This document shows, piece after piece, positions 52,575-62,624 of a stretch of 64,000 bases of DNA. The notes under the pieces were generated by a model. It was not told where the DNA came from. It saw only the letters and a program-made list of their open reading frames with translations, and did no database searches. This DNA comes from Sabellastarte sp. h YS-2021 (Eukaryota; Annelida; Polychaeta; Sabellida; Sabellidae), in assembly GCA_964017235.1 (NCBI GenBank), contig OZ024929.1, positions 59,243,603 through 59,307,602 of the forward strand, in the 5' to 3' direction. The position numbers and the translations under genes are program-made. Position 1 is the stretch's first letter. Every line of letters begins with the position of its first letter.

Positions 52575-53735
52575 TGTGACGAACGTGGTTTCGTCATCGT
52601 ATTTTAAATTCTCGCAAATGAGCGATATTCAACGAATGTACATAAAAGACTTACTGTTTGTGTGTAGATATTCTTTTAAACTATGCACTTCAATATATGT
52701 TGTCTTTATGTCATTTTGTGGTATGTTTTAGTGTGTTAACAGTAATTGTTGATTCAATGTGACTCTGTATAAAGTATTAAAAGGATGTTGTCTTTCCAAA
52801 GTCTTGGGGATGACTAAAGTTTAGTCCAATGAGAGGCCTTGTTACTTCTCTGATTTGAGTAATTCTGTTCTGTTTGCAATTTCACTATATAAGGGCCAGC
52901 ATTTCATCAGTTCAATGCTGGACTGGTAGAAGCAATATCTGTGCTGGACATTTTGAGGGAACCACTTGGCTGACACACCATGAACTCAGTCATAGGGTAA
53001 AACCTGTAGTTAAGGGGTAAAACCTGCTGATTTATTTAAGGATTGATATGAAATAGTTTGTTACTCTTGCAGGGTGAAACCTGTCAAAGATGCTAGTTTA
53101 GGTTTGATCATTTATTTTACAGGGTAAAACCTGTGACTTTAATTTTATTTGCAGGTTTACTCTTTTGGTTAGGACATGTGATTTATTCCAGTATCTTGTG
53201 TCTGAATTTCAGGGTGAAACCTGGGTTGTACAAAGTATTTTTATGTTTTGATTTACAGGGTGAAACTGAGGCTCTGTGATGTTTTTGTAGTGAATTAATG
53301 TTATTGACAGAATGAATCCTGAGGTTCTGTGGGGTTGCACAGTGGATTCATGTCATTTACAGGGTGAAACCTGAGGTCATTTATAGGGTGAAACCTGAGG
53401 TCATGTACAGGGTGAAACCTGAAGGCTATGTTGGTATATGATTTGTTTCAACTAAGATAAAAGCAATGTCTATGATGACTGAGTAAGGATGAACTCTGTT
53501 TTTTCCAGTTAGGATCCAAAGCTGCAGCATTGTATTCAAGCTAAAGGTCTGAATGTTTGATTTTATTATCAGTAGTATTGTATGTTTCAGTCCAGCCCCA
53601 ACTTAGTTGGTCACTGTATGATATTTACACTACCATTTTTTGTTTAATAAACTTGCATAGTTTTCAGAAATATCCCTCTGTGTTTTTCTGATTACCAGAC
53701 ACCTTTTCAAGAATACAACAGTTCAGCACGCTACA
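52575..53735 (+). repeat. 5' LTR
   Basis: 1,161 bp, TGTGACGAACG...CGCTACA. About nine copies of a motif AGGGTGAAACCTG or AGGGTAAAACCTG lie at 52994-53420. A TATA-like and poly(A) signal (AATAAA at 53647) fit LTR function. Confidence 0.93.
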
Positions 53736-53738
53736 ATT

Positions 53739-53756
53739 TGGTGGCAGTGGTGGGAT
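53739..53756 (+). promoter_or_regulatory. Candidate primer binding site
   Basis: TGGTGGCAGTGGTGGGAT begins 3 bp after the 5' LTR. It starts with TGG as expected for pairing with a tRNA 3' CCA. I cannot assign the tRNA. Confidence 0.5.
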
Positions 53757-53903
53757 TCTTTCTGCTTTTTTTTCTGTTTGTTGACTTGTTGAGTTGTGTT
53801 CATTGGTTTTGAGGATATCCAAGGTAAAACTTGGTAGTGACAAGGTGAAATGTGTCAAGTTATTTGTAGTATTATGGCTCATCATTAGGATCCCCCTGTA
53901 ACC

Positions 53904-55286
53904 ATGCATTATATAGATGAAAAGGAAACCCAAACTCCTTTAGCAAAGCAGACATTGAGTAAGAAGGTATTAGAAAAAGACACCACTGTACAAAAGCCAC
54001 AAACAGGTGACCAAGATTCCTTGTATGAACGATACACAAACTATCTTGAAAGGCAGGGTTATGTACCTGAGAGTAGAGATTATAGGGAAATTGACTCTAG
54101 AAGTTTAGGTGAATACAGAGGGCTCAGTGTAAGAGTCTCACATGATTATTCCCCTGAAATGTACAACAGGGAAAAATTTGAGTATAGCTATAGAGACTAT
54201 GAAAATACCTCTAGAAACAGAGCAAGGAAACCAGAGTATGTTCCAAGAGATTTCTAAGCTAGGAATCCAAGAGGATTTGAAAACCAAAACCTGGTTAATT
54301 TTACTCCTGGTTATCAAAATAGACATAGGGTTGAGGGATCAAAACTGAGTCGTAAAAATTTGAAAGCTCCATTTTTCAATGGTGAGACTAGCTTTAAAGA
54401 TTTTCTGGTTCAATTTGAGTTGATAGCACAAATAGCAAAATGGGACATGCAGACAATGGTGTTAGAGTTAGCAACATGTCTTAGAGGTTCAGCTGTAAGT
54501 GTGTTAAGTGACTTACCACATCGTGATAGAACTTACTACCCTACACTAGTACAAGCTCTCAGTAATCGTTTTGACCCAGAGAATCAAACTCAACTGTATA
54601 AGGCACAGTTAAGGACTAGGATTAGGAAAGATGGAGAGTCAATTCCGGAATTAGCTCAAGATATTAACCGCTTAGTGCGAAGTGCTTGCATTGAGCTCCC
54701 ATCTGAACTTAGGGAAGGAATAGCTAAGGATTGTTTTATAGAGTCTCTTAATAACAGAGAATTAGAAATGGCTGTATTTCAGAGTCGTCCAAAGTCCCTA
54801 CAGCAAGCAGTGAATGTAGCTATTGAGTTTGAGGCATTTCAGGCAACAAGGCAGAGGAAACCCCTGAGTTCTTTAAGAGAGTGTGTACCAAGTGAAAAAG
54901 AACATATCTGTGGAGAGTTAGCAAATAGATTTTCCCAAATAGAATTAGAACTTGAAGACTTGAGATCAGTGAAGTCAAACAGGGCAGAATCAACAGCTGA
55001 AACTAAGACTAAGGACAAAAAGTGCTTTCTTTGTGGAGAACCAGGGCACTTTAAGGCAAACTGTCCTTTAAGGAAGTCTGGTAAAACAGACTCTAGACCG
55101 AGAAATGATAGGTGTGACTATTGTGGTAAACAGGGTCATATAATGTCCAATTGTTGGAAATATAAACCAGTCAAGAGTAAGTCCTCAGCTACCTGTGTTT
55201 ATTGTGGCTTGACAGGGCATTTTATGATAGATTGTGAAAAGTACAAGGCATCCCTATTAGTTGACCCCAAAGAGCCTTTAAACTAG
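53904..55286 (+). pseudogene. Gag with three CCHC zinc knuckles
   Basis: The frame runs from ATG 53904 to TAG 55284-55286 with one in-frame TAA at 54255-54257. The middle is a Ty3-type capsid region (F-N-G-E-T-S-F-K-D-F-L-V-Q-F, Y-K-A-Q-L, E-A-F). The end has knuckles C-F-L-C-G-E-P-G-H-F-K-A-N-C, C-D-Y-C-G-K-Q-G-H-I-M-S-N-C and C-V-Y-C-G-L-T-G-H-F-M-I-D-C. Gag forms the particle and the knuckles bind RNA. Confidence 0.88.
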
Positions 55287-55386
55287 AACAAGCTGACGTA
55301 GAGACCCATACTTCAGCACATATTAGCATAGGGTCACAAATGCGTGCACAAGAGGATGGTTTGTATCTCAGAGCTAAAATTATGAT

Positions 55387-55713
55387 GTGAATTGCTTTAT
55401 AGATACAGGGGCCACTAAGTCTATACTTCACCCCCAAAAGTACTACTCCATTCATGCAGAGAAGCGTCCCATGATGGAACCACTGAACAAAACCATTGTG
55501 TTGGCAAATGGTGACAAGATAAATCCACCAGGACAGGTAAAACTGTCACTTCACGCTAAGATAGGTACATTTTACCAAAATTTTGTTGTTGAAACTAAGG
55601 AACTCCTGATCCTTGGAAATGACTTCTTGTCCAGTCATCAGTGTGTCATTGATGTTGCAAATCATTCCTTAAGTATCATGGGCAAAAGTGTAGATTGTAT
55701 CCTAGAAAGTTGA
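55387..55713 (+). pseudogene. Retropepsin-like protease
   Basis: Active site F-I-D-T-G-A-T at the start and L-I-L-G-N-D-F-L near residue 78, the two signatures of retroviral aspartic proteases. TGA at 55711-55713 separates it from the RT frame, which continues in the same phase. 55287-55386 is a short linker. Confidence 0.88.
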
Positions 55714-57966
55714 TTGGATTCTCTGTTCAGGTTGAGGTTGTCTGAGGATGTTAAGATCCCAGGCAATAGTGAGAAGGTCATACCAGGATATGTAGCTAAG
55801 GTTGAAAGTAGATATGTGCCAAATTGCTTGTTGATTGAACCTTCAAAGGAATGTGTAAAAAGAGGTCTTGTAACAAAAGCTTTAGTAAACCCTAACCAAA
55901 ATATCATCCCTGTTAGGGTCATAAATCCTTCCGAAGATTCCTGTGAGCTTTTCAAAGGTACTACTTTGGGGAATTGTAGCCTTGTGGACAGTGTACTGTC
56001 TGACACAGCTGAGGTAAAACTTGGCTCTGTCTCCCTTGAGTCTGAAATTATAGGGCTACCTGAATATCTAGAACCAATTTTTGAAGACAGTATAGTCAAT
56101 TTGACTAATGATCAACAAGACATTGTAAAGTCCCTCCTTTGGTCATATAAGGACTTGTTTGCTAAAACAAAATGGGATCGAGGTAAAACTCATTTGGTCA
56201 AACACACAATCAACACTGGGGACCATAAGTCAATAAAGCAAAGACCAAGACATATGCCTCTAGCTAAACGTGAAGCTGAAAGGGAAGAGGTTGATAAGAT
56301 GTTACAAGCTGGAGTTATAGAACCGTCTAGTAGTCCTTGGGCCTCCCCCATAGTCTTAGTCACCAAAAAGGATGGGTCTGTTAGGTACTGTATTGACTAT
56401 AGACAGTTAAATAACATAATATTCAAAGACTCTTATCCACTACCACATTCCCAGGATTGTTTAGAATCCCTTAGGGAGTCCAAATGGTTTTCAACCCTTG
56501 ATCTCCAGAGTGGTTACTGGTAAGTTGAAGTAAATCTTAAGGATAAAGAAAAAACTGCCTTTACCAGTATGAGTGGTTTATTCCAATTCTGTGTCATGCC
56601 GTTTGGCTTGACTAATGCCCCAAGCACTTTCGTGAGATTGATGGATAAGGTATTCAAAGGTTTGAACCCAGAAATTTGTTTGCTGTATCTAGATGATATC
56701 ATTGTGAAGAGTGCAACTTTTGAAGATCACATTCAAAATCTTAGGGTTATCTTTGACAGATTGAAAAATGCAGGGTTGAAACTTTCCCCCAAGATAGATG
56801 CTGTGTTGAATTGGCCTGTTCCAAAAACTCTTACTAAGCTAAGAAGTTTCCTTGGACTTTACTCTTACTATAGGAAATTTATTAAGGGTTTTGCATCCCT
56901 AGCTAAGCCGTTGCATCATCTGACTGAAAAGGATGTGAAATTTGAATGGAACTGTGATTGTCAAAATGCATTCACCAAACTCAAGAATTTGTTAACCCAG
57001 GCACCTGTTTTGAGCTATCCAGAACCATCAAGTTCCTTCATTTTAGATACAGATGCCAGTGGGGTAGGATTAGGAGCAGTTCTGTCCCAAGTTCAGGGCA
57101 GTCATGAGAAGGTTATTGGTTATTATAGCAGAACATTGTCAAAAAGTGAAAGGCGGTACTGTGTAACACGTAGAGAGCTGTTAGCAGTTGTAGATTCCAT
57201 AAAACACTTCCATCCATACCTTTGGGGAGTACCTTTCCTAGTCCGCACCGACCATGGTTCATTGAGATGGTTTTTAAATTTCAAAAACCTAGAAGGCCAA
57301 TTAGGAAGATGGAATGAGATTTTAGGGAGTTATAATTTTACACTAGTACACAGGTCTGGCAAATTACACAACAATGCAGATAGCTTGTCTCGTAGACCAT
57401 GCAATCGCTGTCATTTTTGTGAAAAAATTGAAAGGAAGAGTACAGAGGAAGAAGTAGGAATTCAGTGCGAATGTAGGCAGGTTAAGGATCAAAGTTTTAT
57501 AGTGAACTGGATAGAGGGTAAAACCTCTGAGGATATTAGCCAAGCTCAAGATCAAGACCGATGTATTGAAATCATCAAAACATGGAAGATGTCTAGTGAG
57601 ACAAGGCCAAGATATATGAAGCATATATCCCATCAAGGTAGAATAGTGAAGGCATACTGGTCCCAATGGGATAGGCTAGTCATAGTGGACAATGTTTTAT
57701 ACAGATTATGGTGGGAACAAGGAAAGAAACAACCTCTGTATCAGTTAGTTTTACCTCAAAACTTAAGAGATTTAGCTCTGTCCCAACTCCACAACCAGGC
57801 CACCTCAGGTCACATGGGGTCAATTGAACCATTGCTAGGGTTAGAAGGAGATATTATTGGACTGGGTATAAGACCGATATATGTGATTGGTGTTCCAAAT
57901 GTGAAGTCTGTCAGAAACGCAAAAGTCCTTCGAGAAAACATAAGGGCCCAATGCATCAGTATGTAG
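55714..57966 (+). pseudogene. Reverse transcriptase-RNase H, with stop and internal deletion
   Basis: RT motifs: P-L-A-K-R-E-A-E, S-P-W-A-S-P-I-V-L-V, Y-C-I-D-Y-R-Q-L-N, F-S-T-L-D-L-Q-S-G-Y-W, then TAA 56521-56523 (in frame, a Gln-like position), F-C-V-M-P-F-G-L-T-N-A-P and Y-L-D-D-I-I-V. About 30 residues normally between L-S-P-K and the thumb are missing (~56790). RNase H: F-I-L-D-T-D-A-S-G-V-G-L-G-A and H-N-N-A-D-S-L-S-R. Near 57838 a one-base shift moves the integrase zinc finger into another frame. Confidence 0.9.
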
Positions 57967-58945
57967 GAGGAGTCCCATTTGAAAGAATTGCCCTTGACAT
58001 AACAGGTCCCTTACCCGAAACTGAGCAAGGTAACAAATATGTGTTAGTCCTTAGCGATTACTTTACAAGATGGGTTGAGGCTTTTCCTATCCGTGACATA
58101 GAGGCCAAAACTGTCGCAGATGTTATGCTTCAAGGTATCTTTTCTAGGTACGGTGTTCCAAAGCAAATACATAGTGATCAGGGCACACAATTTGAATCCA
58201 AGTTGTTTCAGGAGCTATGTAGAGTATTTGATATCGAAAAGACTAGAACTACACCTTACCATCCTCAGAGTGATGGTCTTGTTGAAAGGTTTGTAGTTGA
58301 GTTAAAAGATGTTCTCTCTAGAATCCATGACTTGGCAAGAGAGAAGATGATTGAAGCAAGTGATAGGCAGAAAAGGTCCTATGATCTTAGGAAAAAATTC
58401 AAAAGCTATAGTATTGGGGATTCAGTCTTCTTGTTTGATCCTGCTTGCAGGAAAGGCACAAGTAGCAAGTTGCATAGTCCTTGGATTGGTCCGTTTTTAG
58501 TGGTTGGCAAGGTTTCAGACTTGATTTACAAAATTCACAAGCATCCTGAGGCAGTGAAGAAGTGTGTGCATCATGATAGGCTTAAGCCATCCTTTATTTA
58601 ATTAGACAGTTGGCTTGAGGTTCATGATTCATGTGAAAATATAGCTCCCCAGGAGGATGTCATTGAAGAAAATGGTTCAGCCTCAAGTAATGAAACATTT
58701 ATATCAGGTAAAACTGATAGAGATCATAGTGATGTAAATGATATTCCTGGCGATGAACGAGAAATTGATTCTTTTTCAGGTAAAACTGAAACCCCAAATC
58801 AAAATATTGGTTCTTTTTCAGGTAAAACTGAAACACCAAACCCAAATGAATTGATTGGCCAAACCACACGATTTGGACGGAAAACAAGACCGCCCAAATA
58901 TCTGGAAAATCTCCAGCTGAAAATATGCTTTTCTGATGATATTTG
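57951..58945 (+). pseudogene. Ty3-type integrase and C-terminal tail
   Basis: Core motifs: A-L-D-I-T-G-P-L-P, Y-F-T-R-W-V-E-A-F-P, H-S-D-Q-G-T-Q-F-E-S and H-P-Q-S-D-G-L-V-E-R-F (D, D, E triad). After that an internal deletion removes the usual end of the core, and G-D-S-V-F-L-F-D follows. TAA at 58600-58602 is in frame; beyond it the frame continues to 58945 with S-G-K-T-E-T-P repeats and a T-R-F-G-R-K-T-R-P-P end typical of Ty3 polyproteins. The HHCC finger is upstream in the frame ending past 57961. Confidence 0.88.
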
Positions 58946-59009
58946 AAGGGTAAAACCTCAAAAATTTATTTTCAGTGTAAGGGTAAAACCTTATTCATTT
59001 TAATTTCAG
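58946..59009 (+). other. Short link ending in an acceptor-like site
   Basis: Two GGGTAAAACC motifs like those in the LTR (58949, 58981) and then TTTTAATTTCAG at 58998-59009, a good 3' splice-site match directly before the zinc-finger ORF. Confidence 0.45.
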
Positions 59010-59559
59010 GAAATCACTTTTTGCATGCAGCAAATGTGGTTTTGTTACCACCGCCTATGAAGAGGAGAGGAGGCATTTTAAAGACACACATGGAAGCATA
59101 AACAGATGTCCCCATTGCCCGAAATTTTATTTCCTAGATTCCCATTGGCGTCTCTATCGTCAGCACTGGAGGGCCTGTCATTCTGGCAGGGACATTGAAA
59201 ATGCAATACCTGTTGTGAAGGAAAACAAGAAGAGGGATGCAATTACTCAGGATGTCCCTGTAAAATTGCCAGAGGATCTGTATTCTACAAATCCTCTTAA
59301 TTTGGATATGGGAGAGGAGAATAATGAAGAGTGCATATCGGAATGGCAGCAGGAACCGGCGGAGGGATTTGTGGAGTTGTTTGAGGAAAATGCATCACTA
59401 GTCATGTCAGAGGAGTCACACACTGTCATCCTATCTGGTGATAACACACATGGAAAGATGGAATGGCATCTACACCCCATAGAAGTGCCCCTTCCTATGC
59501 CCATGCTTTTAAATGGTATTACCTCAGAACAGTCCCTACGGGATCCAAGACTGCAATGA
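59010..59559 (+). CDS. C2H2 zinc-finger ORF carried by the LTR element
   Basis: After the acceptor-like TTTCAG the frame is open to TGA 59557-59559 (about 182 codons). Two finger-like modules come first: C-S-K-C, 12 residues, H-x4-H; and C-P-H-C..H-W-R-L-Y-R-Q-H with a further C-H. The rest is acidic and unstructured (E-E-N-N-E-E-C, P-A-E-G-F). The first ATG in frame is far downstream, so expression would need splicing from upstream. Position between integrase and the 3' LTR is where env or captured genes sit. I do not recognise a family. Confidence 0.5.
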
Positions 59560-60069
59560 GGAACAATGTTGTTAAGCAATGTAGGGTTGATATAGTTTTC
59601 CCCCTATTTCAGCAGCATTGGAAGCTTAACTGAAGGGGTAGCTTGTATACTCTACTGTAGTGGTTTTTTTTCACTGATGTGTTATAAACAGAGACATTTA
59701 GTAATTAAAGATTGAAATGTTGTGTTTTGTTTAAAAATGAAGTAATGTAAATAAAGTCTCTTTTATAAAAACATTTAATTTTGTTTAAAAAGAGAAGAAA
59801 ATTGTTTGATAAGAAGAATCAAAGATCACAATTTGGTTTAATAAAATAACGCTTGATAAAGTTTGTACATATAAAAGGTATAAAAAGTTGGTACAATAAT
59901 TTAAATATAAATTGATATTTCAGGATTGTATTGTATTTGACTTACATATGATGAGATCATTTCTGATGTGAGTCACAATGTTTGGTTGTTCTAACATTGT
60001 TTGGTCTAACATATATATATATATATATTTATTTGTAATTACTTAGCTCGAGGACGAGCTATTTTCTTC
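59560..60069 (+). other. Non-coding stretch before the 3' LTR
   Basis: AT-rich, with an (AT)n run at 60009-60030. No ORF supported. Confidence 0.5.
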
Positions 60070-60083
60070 AAGTGGGAGGGTAA
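60070..60083 (+). promoter_or_regulatory. Polypurine tract
   Basis: AAGTGGGAGGGTAA directly upstream of the 3' LTR, the expected plus-strand primer site. Confidence 0.75.
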
Positions 60084-61316
60084 TGTGACGAACATGGTTT
60101 CGTCGTCGTGTTTTAATTTCTCACAAATGAGCGATATTCAACGAATGTACATAAAAGATTTACTGTTTGTGTGTAGATATTCTTGTAAACTATGCACTCC
60201 AATATCTGTTGTCTTTATGTCATTTTGTGGTATGTTTTAGTGTGTTAACAGTAATTGTTGATTCAATGTGACTCTGTATGAAGTATTAAAAGGAAGTTGT
60301 CTTTCCAAAGTCTTGGGGATGACTAAAGTTTAGTCCAATGAGAGGCCTTGTTACTTCTCTGATTTGAGTAATTCTGTTTGCAATTTTACTATATCAGGGC
60401 CAGCATTTCATCAGTTCAATGCTGGACTGGCAGATGCAATATCTGTGCTGGACATTTTGAGGGAACCACTTGGCTGACACACCATGAACTCAGTCACAGA
60501 GTAAAACCTGTAGTTAAGGGGTAAAACCTGCTGATTTATTTAAGGATTGATATGAAAGTTTGTTTCTCTTGCAGGGTGAAACCTGTCAAAAATGATAGTT
60601 TAGGTTTGATCATTTATTTTACAGGGTAAAACCCGTGACTTTAATTTTATTTGCAGGTTTACTCTTTTGGTTAGGACATGTGAATTATTCCAGTATCTTG
60701 TGTCTGAATTTCAGGGTGAAACCTGGGTTGTACAAAGTATTTTTATGTTTTGATTTACAGGGTGAAACTGAGGCTCTGTGATGTTTTTGTAGTGAATTAA
60801 GGTTATTGACAGAATGAATCCTGAGGTTCTGTGGGGTTGCACAGTGGATTCATGTCATTGATAGAATGAATCCTGAGGTTCTGTGAGGTTGCACAGTGGA
60901 TTCATGTCATTTACAGGGTGAAACCTGTGGTCATTTATAGGGCGAAACCTGAGGTCATGTACAGGGTGAAACCTGAAGGCTATGTTGGTATATGATTTGT
61001 TTCAACTAAGATAAAAGCAACTGTCTATGATGACTGAGTAAGGATGAACTCTGTTTTTCCAGTTAGGATCCAAAGCTGCAGCATTGTATTCAAGCTAAAG
61101 GTCTGAAGTTGTTATAAAGCCACGTTAATGTCAATATTTGATTTTATTATCAGCAGTATTGTATGTTTCAGTCCAGCCCCAACTTAGTTGGTCACTGTAT
61201 GATATTTACACTACCACTTTTTGTTTAATAAAGTTGCATAGTTTTCAGAAATATCCCACTGTGTTTTTCTGATTACCAGACACCTTTTCATGAATACAAC
61301 AGCTTGGCACACTACA
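60084..61316 (+). repeat. 3' LTR
   Basis: 1,233 bp. Compared with the 5' LTR it has an extra ~50-bp tandem copy near 60860-60905 and a 28-bp insertion around 61107. The same GGGTGAAACC motifs are present. Confidence 0.93.
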
Positions 61317-61500
61317 CAAGTCTCTCTGTTCTTTGGGTGTAATTCTACACACTTTCATTCTGAAGCATCTTGTTGGCACTGTCTCTTAAGGAAATGATAA
61401 AGACTTTTGGTTTGAATGTTAAGCTGGTAAAGGTGAGGAAATTTGGAAAAGCCTGCTGGAAGCTCTGCTGTAACATCTTCCATCTGTGGACCAGTGAATG
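61317..61500 (-). pseudogene. Antisense gag-like remnant, upstream part
   Basis: On the - strand: L-Y-Q-L-N-I-Q-T-K-S-L-Y-H-F-L-K then, in another frame, R-I-T-P-K-E-Q-R-D-L. It continues on the far side of the LTR element at 52574. 61500-62284 has no supported feature. Confidence 0.4.
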
Positions 61501-62284
61501 GCTCTATTTTGTACAAAACCATTCCTGCAGGAAGGGCTGAGTATTCCGAAGTTAAGGGAAGGTGGGGGTTTGGTTAAGTTGAATTGCCAGTGGTTGATGT
61601 AGCTGCGAAGCCTTCTGCCCCTATAGTCTTACCAGAGCTTCTCCTTCCTCATGGGTGTCATCTTCCTTCACATGTTTAGCCTACTGGTGGCAGTGTTCCA
61701 CCACCCCCATAAGTAGTAGCAGAAGTTTCAGCTGTTTCTGACATAATTGGACCTGTGTTGCTAAAAACGTCTTCATCCACATGTTTTTTATTTTATAGAT
61801 TTTTTCATTCCTTCACTTTAAACATTATTTTTTCATCAATTTAAAACTTAAATTATGTCAAAAACAAGTTGACATTAAAATGGTTTGATGATATAAGTAA
61901 ATAGTTTGGAATATCTGGATTGAAAATAAAATAGGTGTTTTGGTATGAACCAATGTTTTTTTAATTGACCAATTTCACATTTGTTTTACAATCTATGATT
62001 TACATCATAGCCAATTAATATTTTTTTAGTTTTTAGAAGATATGCTAGTCTAAAACTCAGAACATTCTATTCCTATCCTAAAGTCGTTCTGCTCCAAGAT
62101 TGTAATATAAGCCATTACATGAAAGCTTGATAATATAGTATACATGCAAGAAATTTTGAAAAAGACTTAATTTTGAAATTTCTGATTATAAGCCAATTTA
62201 AGCGCTTAGTTTCAGAAAATGCCTGTTGTGCTTAGAAATCAATCACAAAATAAAATTGACTGTAGGATACAGGCCCCATTAAAA

Positions 62285-62446
62285 GAGGTCCTCTGTGGCC
62301 TAGTGGGTAAGCAGGTTTGGCATCTAATCACAGACTTTCTCCTCTCTGTATGTTTGACCCCAATAGTGAGAATACTGAGGGCCTGTGCCAACATTACCTT
62401 GGATGTTGAATGAGAAGTAAAATCCCAGCATTCAACTTTGACCTTT
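62285..62446 (+). mobile_element. tRNA-derived SINE, family A
   Basis: Same family as 2498-2650, in + orientation: head GTGGCCTAGTGGGTAAGCAG, end AACTTTGACCTTT. Confidence 0.75.
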
Positions 62447-62533
62447 CTACTTGTAAAACTGAAATATTTCACATGGATTTTGACTGGGATATCTAGATTG
62501 TTCTACATCAACGGTTCAGTGTGTTAATATAGG

Positions 62534-62610
62534 GGCCAAGGTGGCAGAGTCGTAACACATCTCACCTTCCACCTCTGAGATTGGAGTTCAAATCCAAGGC
62601 CGTATTCTCT
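62534..62610 (+). mobile_element. tRNA-derived SINE, family B, head only
   Basis: GGTGGCAGAGTCGTAACACA and GAGTTCAAATCC match the family B head; the body is missing. Confidence 0.6.
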
Positions 62611-62624
62611 AACAATACTTACCC

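Larger units (their letters stand above)
52575..61316 (+). mobile_element. Ty3-type LTR retrotransposon, complete structure, inactivated
   Basis: 8.74 kb bounded by LTRs with TG..CA ends and a CAAG duplication (52571-52574 and 61317-61320). Order: 5' LTR, primer site, gag with three zinc knuckles, protease, reverse transcriptase, RNase H, integrase, a C2H2 zinc-finger ORF, polypurine tract, 3' LTR. The PR-RT-RH-IN order is that of Ty3/Metaviridae. Three in-frame stops, a frameshift and internal deletions in RT and IN show that it is dead. The LTRs differ by several percent over the part I compared, so it is not a very recent insert. Confidence 0.95.
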
